This document shows, piece by piece, positions 1-5,844 of a stretch of 6,562 bases of DNA (the first letter of the stretch is position 1; each line of letters begins with the position of its first letter). The notes under the pieces were generated by a model, which saw nothing but the letters and a program-made list of their open reading frames with translations, was not told the origin of the DNA and searched no databases. The DNA comes from Oscillospiraceae bacterium (lineage in GTDB: Bacteria > Bacillota_A > Clostridia > Saccharofermentanales > Saccharofermentanaceae). The DNA lies in NCBI GenBank assembly GCA_902803365.1, contig CADCPU010000428.1, forward strand, positions 1 to 6,562, written 5' to 3'. A program made the position numbers and the translations under genes.

Positions 1-1
1 C

Positions 2-571
2 AACACCGAGAAAGCTTCAACCATCAAGGAAACCCTTGAACTTACCACATACTTCATAGGTTCCGAGATCGCCAACCACAAGCTCCTCGAAAAGCTCCGC
101 ATCACGAGTTCGATCGATAAGCTCACGGGCATCCTCAATCGTAACGAGATGAACAACCGCATCGAGCGCCTCAAGTCAGGCAAGGAAAAGCTCTACAACT
201 TCGGTATAGTCTTTGCAGACCTTAACGGACTTAAGAGGATAAACGACCGCGACGGTCATATCGCAGGCGACCGCCTGATTAAAGATGCGACAACGATCCT
301 TCAGAAAGTATTCGAAGGCTATGACCTCTATCGTGCGGGCGGAGACGAATTCATGATCATCGTTACCGATACATCGATTGCAGATCTGAACGATTTCTGC
401 GCCAAGGTCAAATCCAATTCCGACGCTTTCCCGAATGTACACTTCGCGATCGGTTATTATTTCGCTTCAGAATCGAGCGAGATACTGTCAGCGCTTAAGA
501 CAGCAGATGCGCGAATGTATGAAGACAAGGCGCTCTATTACGCAGCCAATCCTGAACTCAAGAGGACGTAA
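2..571 (+). CDS. GGDEF diguanylate cyclase, C-terminal part (5' end outside window)
   Basis: The protein would make cyclic di-GMP from two GTP in the cytoplasm. The frame is open from base 2, giving 189 residues. The ATG at 149 falls inside the domain, after the conserved DKLTGILNRNE entry motif, so it is not the true start. The GGDEF domain runs from about residue 38 to 180. It shows the metal-binding Asp in FADLNGLKRIND, the DGHIAGD stretch, the intact active-site loop RAGGDEF (338-352) and the terminal ADARMYEDK motif, so catalysis looks possible. The usual RxxD inhibitory site is not seen: the residues before the loop read FEGYDLY. Residues 1-37 look like the last helix of a sensor domain (GAF-like at a guess) plus the coiled linker typical of such proteins. 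It converges on the sugar locus and shares no transcript with it. The domain is certain; the signal and the full length are unknown. Confidence 0.93.
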   Translation, partial: NTEKASTIKETLELTTYFIGSEIANHKLLEKLRITSSIDKLTGILNRNEMNNRIERLKSGKEKLYNFGIVFADLNGLKRINDRDGHIAGDRLIKDATTILQKVFEGYDLYRAGGDEFMIIVTDTSIADLNDFCAKVKSNSDAFPNVHFAIGYYFASESSEILSALKTADARMYEDKALYYAANPELKRT

Positions 572-584
572 GTCCTCTTTTTTT
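560..584 (+). terminator. Intrinsic terminator of the GGDEF gene, overlapping its stop codon
   Basis: A perfect 8-bp stem, AAGAGGAC (560-567) with GTCCTCTT (572-579), is capped by the four-base loop GTAA, a GNRA-type tetraloop in RNA. Five further T residues follow (580-584), so the whole T run is 578-584. The TAA stop codon (569-571) sits inside the loop, so the hairpin uses the last codons of the gene. There is no T run on the other strand, so it acts on plus-strand transcripts only. Confidence 0.9.
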
Positions 585-604
585 GCCCTTTTTCGCGAAA
601 ACAC

Positions 605-649
605 AAAAATGTTAGAAGGCCGCCTCACGAATGAGACGGCCCCCTAACA
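605..649 (-). terminator. Intrinsic terminator of the sugar transport operon
   Basis: Read on the minus strand, a long hairpin spans 649-610. It has outer arms TGTTAG/CTAACA, a 2x2 mismatch, GGCCG/CGGCC, a 1x1 mismatch and CTCA/TGAG, closed by a TTCG loop. It is followed directly by ATTTTTG (610-604) and a further T run. It lies 58 bp past the mmsB stop codon and faces the GGDEF terminator, as expected between convergent genes. Confidence 0.88.
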
Positions 650-700
650 GGTAAACAAATATAACAATAACGTTTATTATTTCCTTTAATTACGCAAGCT

Positions 701-717
701 CTAAGATCAGTTCTTAG
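701..717 (-). repeat. Small inverted repeat over the mmsB stop codon
   Basis: CTAAGA (701-706) and TCTTAG (712-717) are perfect complements around a five-base loop that contains part of the mmsB TGA stop codon. No T run follows it, so it is not itself a terminator. It may be a 3' end stem that slows decay, or chance. Confidence 0.3.
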
Positions 718-1897
718 CGATGAGCTTACCTCTTCTCTTGGATACTACGTCGAAGATAACGGCTGCGAGAAGAACGCCGCCCTTAACGACCTTACACATG
801 TTCTGGTCAACGCCCATGAGGAACATACCCATGTTGATGACACCCATGAGGATAGCACCAATGATAACGCCAGGGATAGTACCGATTCCGCCGTAAGCAG
901 AAGCACCGCCGATGAAGCAAGCGCCGATAGCATCCATCTCATAGCTGTTACCTGCTGTAGGCTGAGCGGATGTAAGTCTTGCCATTGTAACCATTGCTGC
1001 GAGTGCAGAAAGGAAACCCATGTTCATGTAAGCAAGGAAGTATACCTTATTTGTGTTGATACCGGAAAGCTTTGTTGCCTTCTCGTTACCACCTACTGCG
1101 TAGAAGGAACGGCCTGTAACCGTATTGCTTGTGATGTAACCGTAAACGAGTACTACGATGAGAACCCAGATCAATACGTTAGGGATACCTCTGTCCTGTG
1201 AAAGCTTGAGTGTAACCCACATCATAGCTGCTACGATAGCGATAGTTCTGATAACGAAAGGAGCGATACCCTCGTCCTGATATCCCTTCATCTTTCTTGC
1301 GACTCTGTTCTTGATCTGAAGAACTACGAAGATGAGAGTTGCAATGCAACCGGCAATGAAACATGTGAGGTTGAAACCTTCCATACCGAAGAAGTCAGGA
1401 ATATAACACTCGGATCCGCCGCCGAACACCTTCATGAAAGAAGTGCAGTTTGTAACGGAGATACTTGTACCATTGAGGATAACGTTACTCAAACCTCTGA
1501 ATGCGAGCATTCCTGCGAGAGTTACGATAAATGGTGGGATTCGTACATAGGCGATCCAGAAGCCCTGGAATGCACCGATAGCGATACCGACAACGAGCAT
1601 TACGATAGCTGCGACAGGCATCGGTACCTTGTAGTTGACCATGAGCATGGCACCTACGGCACCTGCGAAACAAACGACTGAACCGACGGAAAGATCGATG
1701 TTACCGCCGGTCAGGATGCAGAGGAGCATACCTGCCGTCAAGATGAATACGTAAGCATTCTGTGAGATAAGGCTCGTGATGTTCATAGGGAGCAAGATGT
1801 TGCCGCCTGTCTGCCATGCGAAGAATGCCAATACGAGCAAAAGTACGATTATCATCGTATACTTTTTTACAAATTCTGAAATTCTGTCCTTAGTCAT
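707..1897 (-). CDS. mmsB: Multiple monosaccharide ABC transporter permease MmsB (GguB/XylH type)
   Basis: This is the membrane channel of the sugar importer and works as a dimer with the MmsA ATPase in the cytoplasmic membrane. Its 396 residues hold about ten hydrophobic segments, the first at about residues 14-29. Family motifs are TGGNIDLSVGS (63-73), GRSFYAVGGNEKATKLSGIN (262-281) and the Gly-rich FIGGASAYGGIGTIPG (328-343), where the ATPase docks. It is longer than RbsC-type permeases (about 320) because of a central stretch with a charged loop at about 195-212, which is typical of the GguB/MmsB branch. The ATG has an AAGGAG ribosome binding site 8 bases upstream, inside the end of mmsA, and the genes are only 3 bp apart, so translation is probably coupled. 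It is the last gene of the operon. The family is sure; the exact sugar is not readable from the permease. Confidence 0.96.
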   Translation of the reverse strand: MTKDRISEFVKKYTMIIVLLLVLAFFAWQTGGNILLPMNITSLISQNAYVFILTAGMLLCILTGGNIDLSVGSVVCFAGAVGAMLMVNYKVPMPVAAIVMLVVGIAIGAFQGFWIAYVRIPPFIVTLAGMLAFRGLSNVILNGTSISVTNCTSFMKVFGGGSECYIPDFFGMEGFNLTCFIAGCIATLIFVVLQIKNRVARKMKGYQDEGIAPFVIRTIAIVAAMMWVTLKLSQDRGIPNVLIWVLIVVLVYGYITSNTVTGRSFYAVGGNEKATKLSGINTNKVYFLAYMNMGFLSALAAMVTMARLTSAQPTAGNSYEMDAIGACFIGGASAYGGIGTIPGVIIGAILMGVINMGMFLMGVDQNMCKVVKGGVLLAAVIFDVVSKRRGKLIAKN

Positions 1898-1900
1898 AAC

Positions 1901-3439
1901 TTATTCTCCTTTACCGTCGGAACTTAAGATACACGACATGATCTGTTCTTGTGATGCTTCCTTACCGTCCAGTTCTCCGACGATCTTACCTTCATTCATT
2001 ACATAGATCCTGTCACACATACCGAGAATCTCCGGCATCTCTGACGAGATCATGATTACCGACTTGCCTTCTGAAACAAGCTGGTTGATGATGCAGTAGA
2101 TCTCATACTTGGCACCTACGTCGATACCTCTTGTAGGCTCATCCAAGATGAGGATATCAGGCTCGGCAAACATCCATTTTGCGAGAAGGACCTTCTGCTG
2201 GTTACCACCACTCAGGTTGCCTACGTTCTGGTTAACGGACGGACACTTTGTCCTGAGTTTCTCTTTGTACTCTACCGCTACCTGGTATTCCTTATCCTTA
2301 TCGATTACACCGTGCGTGCTTACCGCATCAAGGTTAGCAAGCGTTGTGTTGATCTTGATAGGATTACTCAGGATGAGACCGTTGCCTTTACGGTCCTCGG
2401 TAACATATGCGATCTTGTGCTTGATAGCTTCCTCAACGGTATTGAGATGGATCTCTCTTCCGTTCATTATGAGCTGACCTGAGATATTCTCTCCGTAGCT
2501 CTTACCAAAGACGCTCATTGCGAGCTCGGTACGTCCGGCTCCCATAAGGCCGGAGATACCGAGAACCTCACCCCGTCTGACATTGATCGATACATTGTCA
2601 ACGACCTTACGCTCCATGTACAACGGATGATAAACATTCCAGTTGTTAACTTCGAGCATAACTTCGCCGATATTGCTCTCACGCTTAGGGAAACGGTCTG
2701 TAAGTTCACGACCTACCATTCCCTTGATGATCCTCGCCTCTGAGAAATCATCTACTTTCTTATCTAACGTTTCTATAGTTGAACCGTCTCTGATGACGGT
2801 GATCTTGTCTGCTACATAGGAAACTTCGTTGAGTTTGTGGGAGATGATGATCGAAGTCATTCCGTCTTCCTTAAACTTCAAGAGAAGATCCAGGAGAGCT
2901 TTTGAATCTTCTTCGTTAAGAGAAGATGTAGGCTCATCCAAAATCAAGAGTTTTGCATTCTTCGCCAATGCTTTGGCAATTTCTACCATCTGTTGTTTTC
3001 CGACACCGATATCTTTGATCAGTGTTCTCGAGGACTCATTAAGTCCTACTACTTTCAAAAGATCGGACGCTCTCTTGTGCGTCTCGTTCCAGTCGATCCT
3101 CATTGAAGAGCCACGCTCGTTACCGAGAAACATATTCTCTCCGATCGACATGTAAGGAATCAGCGCAAGTTCCTGGTGGATAATAACTATTCCTTTTGCT
3201 TCGCTGTCCTTGATTCCATTAAAGCTGCAAACTTCACCGTTATAGACAATATCGCCTTCGTACGAGCCAAACGGGTAAATACCGCTCAAGACATTCATAA
3301 GAGTCGACTTGCCGGCACCGTTCTCACCAACCAGAGCGTGGATCTCTCCGCGTTCTACCTGGAGATTGACATTATCAAGTGCTTTAACGCCTGGAAATGT
3401 TTTAGTGATGTTTCTCATTTCCAATATATAATCAGCCAA
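1901..3439 (-). CDS. mmsA: Multiple monosaccharide ABC transporter ATP-binding protein MmsA (GguA/XylG type)
   Basis: This ATPase powers sugar import at the inner face of the membrane. At 512 residues it has two fused nucleotide-binding domains. The first has Walker [10 protein letters not shown] (38-46), Q-loop Gln89, a degenerate signature IGVGKQQ (144-150), Walker B LLILDEP (164-170) and switch His201. The second has a Walker A without the Lys, GLMGAGRTE (297-305), a good signature LSGGNQQ (409-415), Walker B ILILDEP (429-435) and Ser466 where His is expected. This asymmetry is normal for RbsA/XylG-type ATPases, so only one composite ATP site should be fully active. The start chosen is TTG at 3439-3437, which gives [13 protein letters not shown] and has AGGAGG 7 bases upstream. 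A longer frame starts at another TTG (3472), but it would translate through the ribosome binding site and has no such site of its own. The gene sits between chvE (108 bp) and mmsB (3 bp). Confidence 0.96.
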   Translation of the reverse strand: MADYILEMRNITKTFPGVKALDNVNLQVERGEIHALVGENGAGKSTLMNVLSGIYPFGSYEGDIVYNGEVCSFNGIKDSEAKGIVIIHQELALIPYMSIGENMFLGNERGSSMRIDWNETHKRASDLLKVVGLNESSRTLIKDIGVGKQQMVEIAKALAKNAKLLILDEPTSSLNEEDSKALLDLLLKFKEDGMTSIIISHKLNEVSYVADKITVIRDGSTIETLDKKVDDFSEARIIKGMVGRELTDRFPKRESNIGEVMLEVNNWNVYHPLYMERKVVDNVSINVRRGEVLGISGLMGAGRTELAMSVFGKSYGENISGQLIMNGREIHLNTVEEAIKHKIAYVTEDRKGNGLILSNPIKINTTLANLDAVSTHGVIDKDKEYQVAVEYKEKLRTKCPSVNQNVGNLSGGNQQKVLLAKWMFAEPDILILDEPTRGIDVGAKYEIYCIINQLVSEGKSVIMISSEMPEILGMCDRIYVMNEGKIVGELDGKEASQEQIMSCILSSDGKGE

Positions 3440-3444
3440 TGGTA

Positions 3445-3452
3445 TCCCTCCT
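3445..3452 (-). promoter_or_regulatory. Ribosome binding site that sets the mmsA TTG start
   Basis: On the minus strand AGGAGGGA lies here; its AGGAGG core is 7 bases before the TTG at 3439. The neighbouring in-frame TTG at 3472 lacks a comparable site and would encode Gly-Gly from this very sequence. The protein alignment also begins naturally at MADYILEM, so this site decides the start. Confidence 0.85.
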
Positions 3453-3472
3453 GTTCTGTTGTTTGTTTTCAA

Positions 3473-3503
3473 GATAGCAGGCGGGGGGTGCCCGCCTGCA
3501 TAT
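3473..3503 (-). repeat. GC-rich hairpin between chvE and mmsA
   Basis: GCAGGCGGG (3477-3485) and CCCGCCTGC (3491-3499) form a perfect 9-bp GC-rich stem with a five-base loop. GATA/TATC can extend the stem past a one-base bulge. On the minus-strand transcript it comes after the chvE stop and before the mmsA ribosome binding site. It is followed by TATCTTG, not a T run, so full termination is unlikely. The likely role is to protect the 3' end of chvE mRNA or partly reduce downstream expression, so that binding protein outnumbers ATPase and permease. Confidence 0.75.
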
Positions 3504-3547
3504 CCGGAAACAGTATTATTTGATCTTGGGAGATCTAACGAATTTAA

Positions 3548-4624
3548 TTACTGCTGAAGATCAGCTTCCGTGTAGTAACCGGAATCGATCAAGAGCTCCT
3601 TGTAGTTGTTCTTATCAGCGAATACAGGCTCGCAGAGGTAAGAAGGAACTACCTTAACACCATTGTCATATGTTGATGTGTCGTTTGTCTCAGGTGTTGT
3701 ACCCTTCATGATAGCGTCAACCATGCCTACAACCTTTGTAGCAAGTGTACGTGTATCCTTAAAGATAGACATTGACTGCTTGTCATTGATCATGTTGATA
3801 ACGTTGAGCTTATCACAGTCCTGACCTGTGATGATAGGCCACTGACCCGGATGATTCTTCTCATAGTTAGCTACGAGAGAGTTTGTAACACCGTAAGCTG
3901 TAGAGTCGTTGGAGCAGAGGCATACGTCGAGCTGTGTGCCGTCAGCATAGTTAGCAGAGATGATGGAGTCCATTCTGTTCTGAGCATTCTCTGTTGACCA
4001 GGAAGCTGTAGCAACGTTCTCGAAATCAACCTGACCGGACTTAACAACGAGCTTACCTGAATCGATGTATGGCTTAAGGAGATCCATAGCGCCATCATAG
4101 AAATACTTAGCGTTGTTGTCACCAGGATCACCTGCTGTGATCTCGATGTTGAACGGACCGTCAGCATTATCAAGATCGAGCTGATCGATGATGTACTGAC
4201 CCTGCTTTGTACCTACCATGTAGTTATCAAATGTTGCATAATAAGATACTGCGTCAGAGTTCATGATCAAACGGTCATAAGCAATAACCGGAATTTTGTT
4301 CTCCTTAGCCTTTGCGAGAACTGTACCGAGGGAATCACCGTCGATAGCAGCGATAACAAGTACCTTACATCCGCCGTTGATCATGTTCTCGATCTGAGAA
4401 ACCTGAGTAGCAACTTCGTTAGATGCATACTGGAGATCTACGTCGTAGCCTGCAGCCTTGAGCTGCTCTTCCATGTTGGCACCGTCCTGGTTCCATCTCT
4501 GAAGGTCTTTGGTAGGCATTGATACGCCGATCTTCTTGTCGGATGAACCGCCCTTGCTACATCCGGCGAAGGCGCCCAAAGCCATGATACCTGTCAAAAC
4601 CAAACAAAGTATTTTTTTCTTCAT
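3548..4624 (-). CDS. chvE: ChvE-type multiple monosaccharide-binding lipoprotein
   Basis: This is the extracellular substrate-binding protein of the importer; it captures sugars and delivers them to MmsB. It has 358 residues with a lipoprotein signal: MKKK, a hydrophobic core, then FAGC with lipidated Cys22, followed by a Gly/Ser linker. The mature part (about 30-355) is a periplasmic-binding type 1 fold. It closely matches remembered Agrobacterium ChvE, including KIGVSMPTKDLQRW, QLSQIENM-like QVSQIENM, VIAYDRLI, YYATFDNYMVG, GDNNAKYFYDGAM, LKPYIDSGKLVVKSGQ and NGVKVVPSYL. Likely sugar contacts by alignment are Arg43, Trp44, Asp117, Arg118, Asn170/171, Asn239, Asp269 and Lys289. ChvE relatives bind glucose, galactose, arabinose, xylose or fucose; which one applies here is not clear. 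The start has AAGGAGG 8 bases upstream, and that site lies within a hairpin. It heads the chvE-mmsA-mmsB unit and probably has its own promoter in the 167-bp gap upstream. Confidence 0.95.
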   Translation of the reverse strand: MKKKILCLVLTGIMALGAFAGCSKGGSSDKKIGVSMPTKDLQRWNQDGANMEEQLKAAGYDVDLQYASNEVATQVSQIENMINGGCKVLVIAAIDGDSLGTVLAKAKENKIPVIAYDRLIMNSDAVSYYATFDNYMVGTKQGQYIIDQLDLDNADGPFNIEITAGDPGDNNAKYFYDGAMDLLKPYIDSGKLVVKSGQVDFENVATASWSTENAQNRMDSIISANYADGTQLDVCLCSNDSTAYGVTNSLVANYEKNHPGQWPIITGQDCDKLNVINMINDKQSMSIFKDTRTLATKVVGMVDAIMKGTTPETNDTSTYDNGVKVVPSYLCEPVFADKNNYKELLIDSGYYTEADLQQ

Positions 4625-4633
4625 GTTAAAAGC

Positions 4634-4663
4634 CTCCTTGAGTAATTTGGTTTACACAAGGAG
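4634..4663 (-). promoter_or_regulatory. 5' leader hairpin burying the chvE ribosome binding site
   Basis: On the minus-strand transcript, CTCCTTG (4663-4657) pairs perfectly with CAAGGAG (4640-4634). A T-T mismatch follows, then GTAA pairs with TTAC, with a six-base loop ACCAAA. That is 11 base pairs in a 30-nt symmetric element. The 3' arm is most of the chvE Shine-Dalgarno AAGGAGG, so folding would block ribosome binding. The same symmetry could also serve as a DNA operator. The structure is seen directly; the function is inferred. Confidence 0.65.
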
Positions 4664-4665
4664 AC

Positions 4666-4684
4666 TACCATAACAGTTATAGTA
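4666..4684. promoter_or_regulatory. 19-bp palindrome upstream of chvE, possible operator
   Basis: TAC-c-ATAAC-a-GTTAT-a-GTA is symmetric about the A at 4675, with one mismatched pair. It is centred about 50 bp upstream of the chvE start. On the minus strand it includes TATAAC (4681-4676), which could be a -10 box. The best -35 match is only GTGAAG (4705-4700, 18-bp spacer). A repressor or activator site overlapping the promoter would fit, but no known consensus was recognised. Confidence 0.35.
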
Positions 4685-4702
4685 AAAAATTATCTTTAAC
4701 TT

Positions 4703-4755
4703 CACATTTTTATCTCTTTTTCGAATTCGTATCGAAAAATGCATAGCACATTTTT
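4703..4755. repeat. Two 9-bp direct repeats and an inverted repeat in the chvE upstream region
   Basis: CACATTTTT occurs at 4703-4711 and again at 4747-4755, 44 bp apart, close to four helical turns. Between them lies TTTTTCG (4717-4723) with CGAAAAA (4733-4739), a 7-bp inverted repeat. AAAAATG (4735-4741) can also pair with CATTTTT (4749-4755). AraC-type response regulators often bind direct repeats upstream of a promoter, so these are candidate sites for the regulator encoded at 5841. The AT-rich stem could instead be a weak terminator after the XylF-like gene. The region is AT-rich, so part of this may be chance. Confidence 0.35.
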
Positions 4756-4791
4756 GTTAGCTGCCTCAGTTCTGCCGCAAAAATATCCTAT

Positions 4792-5844
4792 TTACGAAAC
4801 AGGCACATTAAGGTATACGTCCTCTTTGGAATGGAATCCGCCGGCTATAATAAGGTCATCTATATTATCTTTATTAACGGCGAGCGGTTCGAGTGCTATA
4901 TAAGGAACATCGTATTTACCGTCGTTCATGGTCGTATAATCAGGCTCTTGCTTTATGTCACCGCCTGATGCCAGGACTATTGCACACTCTGCCGCACGGC
5001 GTGCCAGATTCTCAACCGGCTTATATACAGTCATGAGCTGTGTTCCCTCGACTATCCTCTGACAGGCTTCGACATCCGCGTCCTGACCGACTACGAGAGT
5101 CTTGCCGGCAAGCTTCATCTCGGCAAGGACCGGAACTACCTGGCTCGCGAGATTGTCGTTACCGCACATGATCGCATCTGCCATCATGACCTTCTCGGGA
5201 TTCTCTCTTACGTATTCCTCAGCAAGCTCAGCCTTCCAGCCTGCAGCATGCATCGTATCGATGATATTGATGCCGGCTTTCTCCATCTCATTTCTGAAGC
5301 CTTTCTCTACAAGAGGAACGTTATTGTCCGAATCGGATCCCTGGAGCATCAGGACTGATCCGCCGTCAAGTTTTTCTGCTATCGCACTTCCCATCAGGCT
5401 TCCGACTCTCTCGTTATCAAAAGATATATAAAGGTCGACATCCGCATTACAGATAAGTCTGTCATATGCAATGACCTTGATGCCGTTATCCTTGGCAAGC
5501 TTTACTTCCTCCGAGAGATTGTAGCCGTCGATCGGAACGATAACGATGACGTCCATCTTCTGATCGATGAGATATCTGATCTGCTTTTTCTGAGCATCAA
5601 GATCGCCGTTGGCATTTTGGACATTTACATCGGCACCGTTATCATTGGCGACCGATACGAATATGTCTCTGTCTCTCGTCCAACGCTCGATGATGAATGA
5701 GTCCAGGCTCATTCCTATCTTGAGGGTTCCCGCCTTCGGCTCGGACTTCGCGAAGATCTGAGCGTCATCGATATTCTTACACGAACTGAAGAGCAGGCCG
5801 ATGATGAGAAGGACCGGTGTAAGTATGAACTTTAACTTTCTCAT
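4792..5844 (-). CDS. XylF-like sugar-binding lipoprotein, probable sensor protein (XylFII-like)
   Basis: This 350-residue protein has a basic start, MRKLK, a hydrophobic stretch at about 6-19 and Cys22 in LLFSSC, so it is probably a lipoprotein; a membrane-anchored form is possible because the box has Phe at -3. The binding domain (about 41-340) follows remembered E. coli XylF: KIGMSLDSFIIERWTRDRDIFV, VQNANGD, VIAYDRLI, YISFDNERVG, GQDADV, MTVYKP and GGFHSKED. Pocket residues corresponding to XylF appear kept: Arg54, Asp128, Arg129, Asn174/175, Asn229, Asp255 and Lys275, so D-xylose or a similar pentose is the likely ligand. Its ATG overlaps the regulator stop (ATGA), and its ribosome binding site AAGGAGGG (5851-5858) encodes the regulator's last residues, so the two are made together. 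No permease is paired with it directly. Its coupling to a regulator suggests sensing, as in the XylFII-LytS/YesN system. The alternative is a second binding protein feeding MmsAB. Confidence 0.88.
   Translation of the reverse strand: MRKLKFILTPVLLIIGLLFSSCKNIDDAQIFAKSEPKAGTLKIGMSLDSFIIERWTRDRDIFVSVANDNGADVNVQNANGDLDAQKKQIRYLIDQKMDVIVIVPIDGYNLSEEVKLAKDNGIKVIAYDRLICNADVDLYISFDNERVGSLMGSAIAEKLDGGSVLMLQGSDSDNNVPLVEKGFRNEMEKAGINIIDTMHAAGWKAELAEEYVRENPEKVMMADAIMCGNDNLASQVVPVLAEMKLAGKTLVVGQDADVEACQRIVEGTQLMTVYKPVENLARRAAECAIVLASGGDIKQEPDYTTMNDGKYDVPYIALEPLAVNKDNIDDLIIAGGFHSKEDVYLNVPVS

Larger units (their letters stand above)
4625..4791 (-). promoter_or_regulatory. Intergenic control region between the sensor pair and the importer genes
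   Basis: This 167-bp AT-rich stretch separates two tightly packed gene pairs and is the likely place for the chvE promoter. No convincing -35/-10 pair was found: the best is GTGAAG (4705-4700), 18 bp, TATAAC (4681-4676). No catabolite-control (cre) box or known riboswitch was recognised. Its repeats are listed separately. Confidence 0.5.

Noticed and set aside
590..601. 12-bp perfect palindrome TTTTCGCGAAAA
   Set aside because: It lies between the two terminators, too short and too far from any start to assign a role; it may be chance in an AT-rich spacer.
435..647. 70-residue plus-strand frame running past the GGDEF stop
   Set aside because: It is out of frame with the GGDEF domain and crosses both terminators; the residues look random.
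2109..2477. 122-residue plus-strand open frame
   Set aside because: It lies wholly antisense to mmsA, over its conserved second ATPase domain. The product is low-complexity and Leu/Ser/Pro-rich, with no plausible ribosome binding site.
2829..3155. 108-residue plus-strand open frame
   Set aside because: Antisense shadow of the first MmsA ATPase domain; no domain is recognisable.
3522..3535. Small inverted repeat GATCT/AGATC just after chvE
   Set aside because: Only a 5-bp stem with no T run; the GC-rich stem next to it is the better supported structure.
4676..4705. Sigma-70 promoter for chvE (GTGAAG, 18 bp, TATAAC)
   Set aside because: The -35 match is poor and the spacer is long; it is mentioned as a possibility but not called as a promoter feature.
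4625..4791. Riboswitch, cre box, CRISPR or tRNA in the main intergenic region
   Set aside because: The sequence was read for each; no conserved riboswitch core, cre-like consensus, repeat-spacer array or cloverleaf was seen.
5102..5431. 109-residue plus-strand open frame
   Set aside because: Antisense to the well-supported XylF-like gene, with no recognisable protein family.
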